A stretch of DNA of 64,000 nt from an uncultured Pseudomonadales bacterium (GCA_947488935.1 CANLBN010000001.1:248001-312000); one strand, 5' to 3'. Counted from the first letter of the stretch, positions 24,956-32,560 are shown. Program-made: numbers and translations. The notes: generated by a model not told the origin, from the letters alone.

Positions 24956-25876
24956 ATGCTGACCTTAGATTCCCTTCAAGTCCTTGATTCTATTGATAGA
25001 AAAGGTAGTTTTGCCGCAGCAGCCGAGGAGTTATTTCGTGTTCCTTCGGCTGTTACTTATAGTATTAAAAAGCTCGAAGAACAGTTAAATGTCAGTTTAT
25101 TTGACAGGAGCCTACAAAAGGCAAAGTTAACACCGGCAGGCAAGCTACTACTAGAACAAGGCCGCGATATTTTGCAGCAGGTACAGCGGTTAGAGGCACA
25201 GGCCAAGCAAGTCGAACATGGCTGGGAGACCGAGCTGCGTATTGTGATTGACACCATCCTACCCACAACGCCTTTATGGCCTGCCATAAAAGAATTACAA
25301 CAACAGCAACCGTGGTTAAATATAAAAATAATGGAAGAAGCACTCAGCGGCAGCTGGGAGGCACTACTCGACCAACGGGCCGACATGGTCATTGGCGTAA
25401 CAGGCGACGCACCTGCCAGTGGGCAATGGCATATAAGTAATCTAGGCACTATCGAAATCGACCTCTACTGTGCGGTCACACATCCTGCCAGCCAACTCAC
25501 ATACCCCATCGACGACCAAAAACTAACACAGTTTACCCATATTGCCATTAGCGATAGTGCGCGGCGACTACCGCCACGCAATGTAGGCCTTATGGGTTTA
25601 AAACAATTTTTATATGTCGCTAATATGGAGCAAAAATACCAAGCCGTTATACACGCCATGGGCATTAGTCACCTACCCCATCACATAGCCAAACCCGCCT
25701 TAAAAAAAGGCCTTATCAAAAAAATACACACCGAGCGTCACAACAAGCAAAGCCTAAACATCGTCTGGCAAAAAAATAACAGTGGCAAAGCCAATGTGTG
25801 GTTACGAGAAAAAATCATTAGTGAAGAGATATTTAAGAGGCTTGTTTTTAACAGTAGAAAAACTTTAACCAATTGA
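24956..25876 (+). CDS. LysR-family regulator (YhaJ-like)
   Basis: A 306-residue LysR-type regulator. The winged HTH is at about residues 4-62 (GSFAAAAEELFRVPSAVTYS as the HTH core), followed by a substrate-binding domain. It diverges from the DoxX-GHR-pirin unit with 174 bases between, the usual place for its operator. E. coli YhaJ controls yqjF, so this is probably the local regulator. The last 16 codons (from about 25829) lie inside the 254-bp repeat found also at 1603. The peptide IFKRLVFNSRK is partly repeated there as IFKWLLFNSKK. The C-terminal end may therefore have been altered by, or been captured in, that element. Confidence 0.9.
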   Translation: MLTLDSLQVLDSIDRKGSFAAAAEELFRVPSAVTYSIKKLEEQLNVSLFDRSLQKAKLTPAGKLLLEQGRDILQQVQRLEAQAKQVEHGWETELRIVIDTILPTTPLWPAIKELQQQQPWLNIKIMEEALSGSWEALLDQRADMVIGVTGDAPASGQWHISNLGTIEIDLYCAVTHPASQLTYPIDDQKLTQFTHIAISDSARRLPPRNVGLMGLKQFLYVANMEQKYQAVIHAMGISHLPHHIAKPALKKGLIKKIHTERHNKQSLNIVWQKNNSGKANVWLREKIISEEIFKRLVFNSRKTLTN

Positions 25877-26080
25877 TTTGAAAGGATATGTCTGCATTGC
25901 ACCGGCGCATAGAAGACCCCATGTGGGTCTCGTTATGTAAAAAGGCTTCTTTTCTACAGTGAGGAGTCTATTGAGTAAGTGCTATAAGTATTTGAATTTG
26001 ATATGATTTAATGAAAACTAATAGTAGAAAACTGGCAGAAAAACTGCTGCATAGTCGGAATTCTGCCTAATATACTGTTA
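25827..26080 (+). repeat. 254-bp attI-like element, copy 2, at the head of cassette array 2
   Basis: Matches 1603-1856 over its full length. Positions 25976-26080 differ from the other copy by two substitutions and one missing base. The hairpin at 25907-25938 is kept with a different loop (AGACCC/GGGTCT). The left end overlaps the last codons and stop of the LysR gene. The match ends at ACTGTTA, and beyond it cassette array 2 begins with unrelated sequence. No integrase gene is adjacent. Confidence 0.75.
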
Positions 26081-26096
26081 TGCATAAGGTACACAT

Positions 26097-26513
26097 ATGG
26101 AAGTACTCAATATAATTTTAATGTTTATAGCAGTTGGCATTATCTATTTCGTTATAGAGTATTTCGGAATGAAAAGGTTAGCAACAGAGCGAGGCAGTCC
26201 TAATATATGTGAGTATGCAAGATCCTTTGATTATCGAAATGTAGATACAAAAATTATGCGAGAAGTTTGGAATGAGATACAAGCTTCGTTAGGAAATTAT
26301 AATAAAGAATCATTCCCTGTAAGAGCAGATGATCTTTTTACAAAAACATACAATATGGATCCTGAAGATTTGGATGATATTTATTGGGATGTAGCTGATC
26401 GTTTAGGTATTGATACTGAAAACCCTGAAAGTAACCCATATTACGAAAAAGTTACATCAGTAAAAAATTTAGTATTATTTCTACATAATCAGCCAAAGGT
26501 AAAAAATGCATAA
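26097..26513 (+). CDS. cassette protein, membrane-anchored, DUF1493-like
   Basis: A 138-residue protein with an N-terminal transmembrane helix (about residues 4-22, IILMFIAVGIIYFVIEYF). A soluble domain follows in which FPVRADDLFTKTYNMDPEDL and YWDVADRLGID recall the acyl-carrier-like DUF1493 family. The usual phosphopantetheine Ser is not evident at the helix start (DPEDLDD), so it would not be a working carrier. First gene after the second attI-like element, 17 bases from the GTTA core. The family assignment is tentative. Confidence 0.58.
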   Translation: MEVLNIILMFIAVGIIYFVIEYFGMKRLATERGSPNICEYARSFDYRNVDTKIMREVWNEIQASLGNYNKESFPVRADDLFTKTYNMDPEDLDDIYWDVADRLGIDTENPESNPYYEKVTSVKNLVLFLHNQPKVKNA

Positions 26514-26597
26514 CAAGTGTGTTATGTTCGCACGCAAAAACATGCGCGCTGGACGGCTTACGCGCTGCTCCAGCCGCCCCATACACAGGCGTTAGAG
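26508..26597 (+). repeat. attC site (family A) in array 2
   Basis: GCATAAC and GTTAGAG bound a site that is almost the same as attC 4 and attC 7 in array 1. It includes GTGTGTTATG/CATACACA arms and the GGACGGC/GCCGCC inner stem. This shared family links the two arrays. Confidence 0.83.
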
Positions 26598-26604
26598 GTC
26601 CCTA

Positions 26605-26637
26605 TGAATAACTTATTAGAGGTCATCCATGAATAAG
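26605..26637 (+). other. duplicated leader with 10-codon upstream ORF
   Basis: TTAGAGGTC followed closely by ATGAATAA occurs twice in tandem (26592-26611 and 26616-26636). The first ATG opens a 10-codon frame (MNNLLEVIHE) whose stop TAA overlaps the start ATG of the lipoprotein gene. Such overlap could couple translation, as short leader ORFs do in attI1. The role is inference. Confidence 0.45.
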
Positions 26638-26988
26638 TTAAGTGCTACTATAATATTGATGTTTTTAGTCTTCCCATCTATTGTCAGCGCATGTGGCAAG
26701 GTGGCTGAAGGCTACGAAGATAGGGATAAAATGTATGTTGTATGTCCAAATCTTTCTAACCTATCAAACGACGATGCATCACAATTAGTTCTGAATGTAA
26801 TGAATCAATACAAAGGGCCACCGGATGAAGTTATTGTTTACTTCGTATCAAGTAAAAAAGTAGTTGGTAAGCCGGAGGCTGAAATCAACGCCATGGAGCT
26901 AGTAGGTTATTATTACACACATAGTCACCAACTAATTGTTTGGCCTAAGCTGAAAACTCTTAAAAAAGTTGTGGAGATAACATGGTAG
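26629..26988 (+). CDS. cassette-encoded putative lipoprotein
   Basis: A 119-residue exported protein. The signal peptide MNKLSATIILMFLVFPSIVS ends in a lipobox-like VSAC (Cys22), so it is probably a lipoprotein. If not lipidated, the Cys could pair with the Cys in VVCPNLSN. The mature part has strands and ends with WPKLKTLKKVVEITW. The family is not recognised. Its ATG overlaps a short upstream ORF. Confidence 0.6.
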   Translation: MNKLSATIILMFLVFPSIVSACGKVAEGYEDRDKMYVVCPNLSNLSNDDASQLVLNVMNQYKGPPDEVIVYFVSSKKVVGKPEAEINAMELVGYYYTHSHQLIVWPKLKTLKKVVEITW

Positions 26989-26995
26989 TAAGAAC

Positions 26996-27064
26996 TTCTA
27001 ACAGAGCCATCAATTTGACCCCCTTACGCTGCGCTTAAGCCGGCAAATTATGGCGGCGTCATGA
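26996..27064 (+). repeat. attC site in array 2 with GTC core
   Basis: TTCTAAC and GTCATGA bound a 69-bp site with TTTGACC/CGGCAAATT arms and CTTACGCTGCGCTTAAG in the centre. The right core has C for the third base of GTT. Confidence 0.65.
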
Positions 27065-27074
27065 GTAATTGATC

Positions 27075-27515
27075 ATGAGACTTCGGAATATTCAAGAAAC
27101 CGATATTGAAGCGTGTGCAATGTTATTCACACAGATATTCTCATCTCAACCTTGGAATGAACAATGGAATACTGTTTTTGCAATTGAAAGACTTTCCCAT
27201 TTTTATTACTCCAAAGGCTTCATCGGAGTTTTAGCCGAACAGGAAGGCGTTGTTGGCTTTGCCTTGGGTAATACAGAACCATTTTATTTTGGTTCGATAT
27301 TCTATTTACGAGAAATATGCACGCAAACCAACCTACAAAATCAAGGAGTGGGCAATAGGGTTCTTGAATTCTTAGAAAAAGAATTACTTTCTGAAGAAGT
27401 CCAGCGTATTTACTTAACAACAGAACGAGCTATCCCTGCTGTAAACTTCTATCAAAAGAACGGTTTTAACTATAACGATAAGATGGGTGTTTATGCAAAA
27501 CGTGTCAACTCATAG
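27075..27515 (+). CDS. cassette-encoded GNAT acetyltransferase
   Basis: A 146-residue acetyltransferase of the GNAT superfamily. The acetyl-CoA motif A is REICTQTNLQNQGVGNRVLE (Q-x-x-G-x-G at about residues 93-98), and motif B ends in AIPAVNFYQKNGFNY. The N-terminal part MRLRNIQETDIEACAMLFTQ and QPWNEQWN is reminiscent of aminoglycoside 6'-N-acetyltransferase-like cassette proteins. The substrate cannot be told from sequence. I chose the ATG at 27075; a TTG two codons earlier is possible. Its stop overlaps the next attC. Confidence 0.85.
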   Translation: MRLRNIQETDIEACAMLFTQIFSSQPWNEQWNTVFAIERLSHFYYSKGFIGVLAEQEGVVGFALGNTEPFYFGSIFYLREICTQTNLQNQGVGNRVLEFLEKELLSEEVQRIYLTTERAIPAVNFYQKNGFNYNDKMGVYAKRVNS

Positions 27516-27599
27516 CAAGTGCGTCATGTTCGCACGCAAAGCCACGAGTGCTGAACGGCTTCTGCGCTGCTTCAGTCGCCCAATATACAGGCGTTATGC
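27509..27599 (+). repeat. attC site (family A, diverged) in array 2
   Basis: The inverse core reads TCATAGC instead of RYYYAAC, while the right core GTTATGC is normal. Arms GTGCGTCATG/ATATACA and GAACGGC/GTCGCC and the side hairpin region GCACGCAAAGCC are kept but less well paired. Confidence 0.7.
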
Positions 27600-27621
27600 G
27601 CAAATCAGGGAATTAGTACAT

Positions 27622-28020
27622 ATGAGAAATATATACATCTTGGTACTGATATTTTCAATATCGAATTTGTCTCAAGCCGGTGAATTGGTGAATCTTGAGG
27701 GCGAGTGTTATCAAGCTATTATAAAGTACGAAAACCCAAAGAACAAAAACATACTTACCATTTGCACTAAAAACGGTAAAGTATCTGAAAGGATGTTTTT
27801 TTCAAATTCCGAGAGTGTGCCAGCCGTTTGTTATCAATCGGGCAATGTACAAATATCTAAATCTAATATTTTAGTTTTAAGTTACTCAAATGGCAGTTGT
27901 GATAATGGACGGCCATACGAAAACCCACCACTAAATTGTAAGTTGATTGAGTATAATTCTATGACCTGCAAAGACGAGTTTGGTGAGATTTTTCTAGAAT
28001 ATGTTGGAACAGTTAAGTAA
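27622..28020 (+). CDS. cassette-encoded secreted protein with four or more cysteines
   Basis: A 132-residue protein with a signal peptide (MRNIYILVLIFSISNLSQA) and cysteines in GECYQ, TICTK, AVCYQ, GSCDN, NCKL and MTCKD, so it is probably a disulfide-bonded periplasmic or secreted protein of beta type. The family is not recognised. The ATG at 27622 is the first with the signal peptide; the frame is open upstream only through the attC. Confidence 0.58.
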   Translation: MRNIYILVLIFSISNLSQAGELVNLEGECYQAIIKYENPKNKNILTICTKNGKVSERMFFSNSESVPAVCYQSGNVQISKSNILVLSYSNGSCDNGRPYENPPLNCKLIEYNSMTCKDEFGEIFLEYVGTVK

Positions 28021-28180
28021 AGTCATTAGACAAACTCCGCTCCGCTTACAGAATAACCGGGATCAGAATATCAAAAGCCAACGATAATAGAGTAATAAAC
28101 CAAAGCACTCAACTTGGTAAAGTTGTCACCTCTACCAACTCGGTGTTTGAAGCGTTCAATTTTCAAAGATAGGAAAAATT
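28021..28180 (+). other. non-coding stretch, possibly a degenerate attC
   Basis: No gene is visible. ATTAGACAAACTCCGCTCCG recalls attC left arms, and GAAGCGTTCAAT could be an eroded core. TGGTA (28115-28119) and TACCA (28133-28137) form a small inverted pair. The next gene's ribosome site is ATAGGAAA at 28169-28176. I would not call this a working attC. Confidence 0.35.
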
Positions 28181-28606
28181 ATGATTAAAATAACTAAAGC
28201 ACTTATTTTTTCAATCATCACCTTGTCTGCTTACTCAGCATATGCTGTTAAAGTGAAGATAGGAGTAGATGAAATACACTTGTTAAGTTCTGGGATGGAG
28301 GATCATTTTGTCCACTATATAGTCAAAAAAAATGAAATAGCTTCGGTGCCATCATGGGATGGTGTAGGCGAACCACCATTAAGCAACAAGGACGTAACAT
28401 CTCTTGCGCTCAGTAAACATAAAGAATTAAACGGTGATATCGAGTCAAAAGTTAGAAAAGTATCACTTAGCAGTAAGGAGACTTCTTGTGGCTCCACACA
28501 GAATTGCCCCGAAACGCTTTGGTATTATAAAGTAAAGGTGAAGGGTGAAAAGCGAGCAACATATATCATTTTAATTAATGGTGAATTTATTGAGCCACGC
28601 ACATAA
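28181..28606 (+). CDS. cassette-encoded secreted protein
   Basis: A 141-residue protein with a signal peptide (MIKITKALIFSIITLSAYSA, cleavage near residue 22). Two nearby cysteines (SCGSTQNC) could form a loop disulfide. The C-terminal half has beta strands (LWYYKVKVKGEKRATYIILI). The ribosome site ATAGGA is 8 bases before the ATG. The family is not recognised. Confidence 0.58.
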   Translation: MIKITKALIFSIITLSAYSAYAVKVKIGVDEIHLLSSGMEDHFVHYIVKKNEIASVPSWDGVGEPPLSNKDVTSLALSKHKELNGDIESKVRKVSLSSKETSCGSTQNCPETLWYYKVKVKGEKRATYIILINGEFIEPRT

Positions 28607-28647
28607 AAAACTGAATAACTGGGGTTGGTAGCTGTTTTCAAAGTGAC

Positions 28648-28715
28648 TTCTAATAAGAGCCTCATTAGAAAACTACTCGCTACACTCGAATTTTCTACCA
28701 AGCAAGGCGTCAGAA
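28648..28715 (+). repeat. degenerate attC in array 2
   Basis: TTCTAAT and GTCAGAA bound a 68-bp stretch with TTAGAAAACTACTCGC and CGAATTTTCTACC as imperfect arms. Both cores deviate from the consensus. It separates two genes in the array. Confidence 0.5.
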
Positions 28716-28739
28716 CTAAACAATACATATTTATAACTC

Positions 28740-29267
28740 ATGAAAGATAAACTCTTATATTTTTTAATCCCTGTCTCAATGTGTTTGGTGCTGGCATTTT
28801 ATTTCTATAATCCGTCAGGGACTTATTCATATGACCCTCGGCTTAGGATTATTGGGTATTCATTGTTTAGTATCCCTTCAGCTTCTAATAAGCCAACAAT
28901 TAACCCAGGGGATACAGTTGTCGTGTCTAGCTATGCATATATGGGGCGCTTGCCTAAGTTAAATGACTTCGCTGTATTTGTGCCTCCAAAATCAGAGTCG
29001 CCGTTTGTTAAACGGGTCGTTGGTCTTCCTGGCGATGTTGTGGAGATTTCAAATAGCGAGATATTTATTAACGGCAGTCATGGTGTAGTATTTGAGCCTG
29101 AAAATCAGTTTCGAAAATCACCGCGCTCCCGATTTTTTAAGCGGATCACAGTACCAAAAGAGCATTTTTTTGTTATTGGAGACAACTGGGACAACAGCTT
29201 AGATAGCCGTCACTTTGGTGCTGTTCACGCGTCTAAGTTGTTCGGTAAAGTGATAAAAGTATTTTAA
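28740..29267 (+). CDS. signal peptidase I (S26 family), cassette-associated
   Basis: A 175-residue type I signal peptidase with one N-terminal transmembrane helix (about residues 5-22) and a periplasmic catalytic domain. Catalytic Ser49 is in FSIPSASNKPTI and the general base Lys91 in PFVKRVVGLPGDVVE. The GDNWDNSLDSRHFG box is complete. The residue after the catalytic Ser, nearly always Met in LepB, is Asn. The protein is shorter than E. coli LepB and closer to TraF-like or small peptidases. It is the last gene of array 2, and half an attC follows the stop. A cassette-borne signal peptidase beside several cassette-borne secreted proteins is notable. Confidence 0.85.
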   Translation: MKDKLLYFLIPVSMCLVLAFYFYNPSGTYSYDPRLRIIGYSLFSIPSASNKPTINPGDTVVVSSYAYMGRLPKLNDFAVFVPPKSESPFVKRVVGLPGDVVEISNSEIFINGSHGVVFEPENQFRKSPRSRFFKRITVPKEHFFVIGDNWDNSLDSRHFGAVHASKLFGKVIKVF

Positions 29268-29269
29268 AG

Positions 29270-29295
29270 TTCTAACAAGTCAGTGAACAAAGGCA
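29270..29295 (+). repeat. truncated attC at the end of array 2
   Basis: TTCTAACAAGTCAGTGAAC just after the stop looks like an attC left end. No right arm or core follows. An inverted repeat GGCTGC (29300-29305)/GCAGCC (29320-29325) lies beyond it, between the converging genes. Confidence 0.5.
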
Positions 29296-29332
29296 TAAAG
29301 GCTGCATTTATATATTGAAGCAGCCCATAACC

Positions 29333-30430
29333 CTACTCGAACACCTCTCTAAAATCTTTACGAATAAGCCTATGCTTAATCGTTAGGCTTTTAAAATCTG
29401 AACCACCCACACTATCTAACCATGCATTGACAGGTGTTTTTTCGCTTTCTGACAAAGCTTGATAGCAATCCAATGCACGTTGTATCTTCCATTGCGCAAA
29501 GGTGTACAGTGTTCTCTCACCTTGAATGCCACCAATGGTAAAAGGCGTAGTGCCTAGGGTGCGTCGTATTTTTTTCTGGCCGGGGTGCTCTTGTGCATAA
29601 CTTGCTACTGCATCAACAACTTGCTGTATATAAATAAACTGCTCTTGAAAGAAGGTTTGAAGAATTGGCGTTAGTGTTTCTGGCACTTCATCGTTGGGTA
29701 AAAAGTCACCGCCCGCTGTTGCAACAGGTTTTAGTAAGCGCTCTATCCACGCGACAACATGTGGTGCTTCCTTAAAAAGATACCTAGAGCCTGTATCTCG
29801 GTATAAATGTGCATACAAAGGACCAAATAGCGCAAAGTCGCCCAAACAAGGCCGCTGTCCTAATAGGTAGTCATGGTGCTGTAAATGGTTATCTAGCTGT
29901 GCAATAAGCGCTTGGGTGAATATATCGACACCTTTTTGCGTATCACCAACGGCACCTACTCGAGGTAAATGGGCTTGCATCATTTTACTTAGGCGTAAAC
30001 CCAGTAAGCGACGTAAAAACCCCGGCAAGCCCGGCGCGCCATAACGCCCAAACTCGTCAATGGCAAAGCGTGCGCTTTCAGGTATAGACCAACGGTAATA
30101 CAAAGCCGGCATAATCAGCCATTCATCACCGTGGGTTTCAAATAAATGCGAGGCAATGCGCTGAGCGGGCGTACTTGGGATTACACTCTTCTCAATAAAC
30201 TGTTTTTCGAGACTGTCGATAATCTCTGTAGAATCCTGTAGCCACTGCCCATCGGGAGTTATTACCGTTGGCATAACTATTTTACCCACGTGCTTTTTTA
30301 TTTTTCCCGTAAGCGTTAAAAGACTAGGCGGCTCTTCGTGATGGGATATATTTTTATATTTTAAATAGGCGACGGTTTTTTGGGTATAAGGCGAAACAAC
30401 CCAACCAAATACTTGATATGGCGTTGACAT
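29333..30430 (-). CDS. glutathione S-transferase family protein with C-terminal extension
   Basis: A 365-residue protein. The N-terminal thioredoxin-like domain starts YQVFGWVVSPYTQKTVAYL and contains KIVMPTVITPDG and the glutathione-contact QDSTEIIDSLE. The all-helical domain has the N-capping-like region LLGQRPCLGDFALFGPLYAH. About 110 extra residues follow the normal GST length, so it is a longer, less studied subgroup. It probably acts in the cytoplasm; the substrate is unknown. It faces the end of cassette array 2. Confidence 0.82.
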   Translation of the reverse strand: MSTPYQVFGWVVSPYTQKTVAYLKYKNISHHEEPPSLLTLTGKIKKHVGKIVMPTVITPDGQWLQDSTEIIDSLEKQFIEKSVIPSTPAQRIASHLFETHGDEWLIMPALYYRWSIPESARFAIDEFGRYGAPGLPGFLRRLLGLRLSKMMQAHLPRVGAVGDTQKGVDIFTQALIAQLDNHLQHHDYLLGQRPCLGDFALFGPLYAHLYRDTGSRYLFKEAPHVVAWIERLLKPVATAGGDFLPNDEVPETLTPILQTFFQEQFIYIQQVVDAVASYAQEHPGQKKIRRTLGTTPFTIGGIQGERTLYTFAQWKIQRALDCYQALSESEKTPVNAWLDSVGGSDFKSLTIKHRLIRKDFREVFE

Positions 30431-30572
30431 AGTTAAATAAACAAAATGGTTAATAATTCATTACACTATAACAGAGACGCTACTATTGTTGATACCAACG
30501 TAAATAAACCTATCATCAGTAAGGCAGCACAGTCAGCCACCACAACTTACGAGCATATTGAGCAGGTGTTTA

Positions 30573-30818
30573 ATGCTAGATAAAGAAAATCGACCAAAAA
30601 CTGAACCTAACGACCCATTGACTAGTCTCGCAACCGTAGTTTGGTACGGTATTGGAATGGCAGTAGCTGCGTTGCTTTTAGGCGTACCCTATTTATTATT
30701 CTGGGATAGCTTACCAACTGCTGTAAAGTTTTGGCTTGATCCCTGGTTATTGCTTGTAGTTATTGCAGTTATTGGTATGATTTTTACTCTATTGATTAAA
30801 AAATTACTGGATAAGTAA
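30573..30818 (+). CDS. small two-helix membrane protein
   Basis: An 81-residue protein with two transmembrane helices (about residues 20-43 and 53-74) and short charged ends. The ATG at 30573 gives MLDKENRPKTEPND before the first helix, with AGG 9 bases upstream; a TTG 5 codons earlier is less likely. I do not recognise the family. The next gene begins 118 bases downstream. Confidence 0.65.
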   Translation: MLDKENRPKTEPNDPLTSLATVVWYGIGMAVAALLLGVPYLLFWDSLPTAVKFWLDPWLLLVVIAVIGMIFTLLIKKLLDK

Positions 30819-30936
30819 AAACACTTAAGCAAGAACCCTGTTTTAGATTAGTAGTAAAGCCTTATTAAAATATCCAATAAAAAAGAGCAACTACTAATAC
30901 AAAAAATAACAACATTCAAAAATAATAAGGTAAATC

Positions 30937-31800
30937 ATGTGCCGTTTTGTCTCCTATAAAGGCGTACCCATCACGATGGATGAACTGGTGGTAGAGCCGT
31001 CTAATTCACTCATTGAGCAAAGTAAAGATGCAAAAAAACACAAAACCCCTCTTAATGGTGATGGTTTTGGCCTTGGTTGGTACCCTTTACATCAAGATCC
31101 TGAGCCTGGTCTTTTTGTGAGCGTCGAGCCTGCATGGAGTAATAGAAACCTCTCTCAAATAGCCTCAAAAGTTAAAACCAGTAATTTTTTTGCCCACGTA
31201 CGTGATGCCTCTGTAGGCATACCGGTGTCTCGAGCCAATTGCCACCCTTTTAGTTTTGAAAACTATTTATTTATGCACAATGGCTGGCTCGACCAGTTTT
31301 CTAAAATCCACCGCGATATTATCAACTGCTTATCGGATCGTGCTTTTCAATTAATCAAGGGCAATACAGATTCAGAGTATGCTTTTGCACTTTTTTTAGA
31401 CACAGTCGATTTCGCCAGCGGATTGACAAGTGGCGATTTGAAAGATGGCATTTATTCAACCATTAAAAAAATTATTGATTTACGCAAAAAGAAAGGCGCC
31501 AATACTAATGCCTATATGAACTTCATCATAACCAATGGAGAAAGCATTGTGGCCACACGATTTTCGAGCGACCAAAATACCCAACCAGCATCGCTGTTTT
31601 ATACACAAGGCGATATCACCTTCAATAAGGATGGCGATTTTAAGGTAACACATGGTAGCAATAGCTCGGTCATTGTGAGCTCTGAGCCACTGACAGAGCA
31701 ATCACGAGAATGGACGAAGATAGACAGAAACCATATCGTTATCGTCGATGGAGACAATCAAGTTAAAGTAGAATCCATACCCATCGCTTATCAAACTTAA
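30937..31800 (+). CDS. class II glutamine amidotransferase (YafJ/EgtC-like)
   Basis: A 287-residue Ntn-type glutaminase domain protein. Cys2 becomes the N-terminal nucleophile after Met removal (MCRFVSYKG). The region NGDGFGLGWY, FFAHVRDASVG, NCHPFSFENYLFMHNGWL and GNTDSEYAFALFL are hallmarks of the YafJ/EgtC/DUG3-like branch. It has no synthetase domain, so it may hydrolyse gamma-glutamyl compounds. AATAAGG lies 8 bases before the ATG. It stands alone. Confidence 0.9.
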   Translation: MCRFVSYKGVPITMDELVVEPSNSLIEQSKDAKKHKTPLNGDGFGLGWYPLHQDPEPGLFVSVEPAWSNRNLSQIASKVKTSNFFAHVRDASVGIPVSRANCHPFSFENYLFMHNGWLDQFSKIHRDIINCLSDRAFQLIKGNTDSEYAFALFLDTVDFASGLTSGDLKDGIYSTIKKIIDLRKKKGANTNAYMNFIITNGESIVATRFSSDQNTQPASLFYTQGDITFNKDGDFKVTHGSNSSVIVSSEPLTEQSREWTKIDRNHIVIVDGDNQVKVESIPIAYQT

Positions 31801-31876
31801 GAGCTCCCTTAAAGGATTCGGCAATAACAATTAAACCTTAACCATCTAAGTTATTTTAAAAGGTATTAAACGCTTT

Positions 31877-32506
31877 ATGGAAAATTTAATAACACTCGCC
31901 TTTATTGCTATTTGCTGTTTTGCAATTTATCGAGGCTACAAAGGATCCTTAATCAAAAAAAGAGCCAGGCTAATTGATAGCTTTAGCTTCCCAAACTCTA
32001 TATCCCAAAAAGTTATAGAAAAATACCCTCACTTGTCTGAGTCAGAAGCACGCCAAGTATTAAATGGACTGAGAGAATACTTTCATCTTTGTAACATTGC
32101 TGGCAGAAAAATGGTCTCTATGCCTTCGCAGGTGGTCGATGTTGCTTGGCACGAATTTATTTTATTCACCCGAGAGTACAACCATTTTTGCAAAAAATCA
32201 CTGGGGCGGTTTTTGCACCACGTACCCGCCGAGGCAATGTCATCACCAACGGTTGCACAAGCTGGCATTAAAACCGCATGGAGCACTTCATGTTATCGAG
32301 AAGGCATTCAAGCTAAAACGCCCAATAAACTACCGTTATTGTTCGCAATGGATGCCAAACTAAATATTCCCAATGGCTTTAAGTATTCTCTTAACTGCTC
32401 TAAACAAGGCAACAATAACTATTGCGCCAGCCATATAGGCTGTGGCTCTAGTGCTGGCTGCGGAGGGGATTCATCGGGTTGTAGCGGCGGCTGTGGTGGC
32501 GATTAA
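31877..32506 (+). CDS. glycine-rich domain-containing protein (GRDP-like)
   Basis: A 209-residue protein with an N-terminal membrane helix (about residues 3-19). The core resembles the plant and bacterial glycine-rich-domain protein family: QVVDVAWHEFILFTREYNHF with HHVPAE nearby. The tail has repeated Cys-Gly units (IGCGSSAGCGGDSSGCSGG), six or more cysteines in about 30 residues. That tail could bind metal or form disulfides. Function is not known. Confidence 0.75.
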   Translation: MENLITLAFIAICCFAIYRGYKGSLIKKRARLIDSFSFPNSISQKVIEKYPHLSESEARQVLNGLREYFHLCNIAGRKMVSMPSQVVDVAWHEFILFTREYNHFCKKSLGRFLHHVPAEAMSSPTVAQAGIKTAWSTSCYREGIQAKTPNKLPLLFAMDAKLNIPNGFKYSLNCSKQGNNNYCASHIGCGSSAGCGGDSSGCSGGCGGD

Positions 32507-32560
32507 GGCTTATTTGAGCCAACAGCCCAGAACAAAGGCAAACAGTTTGGCAAAAGCCAA

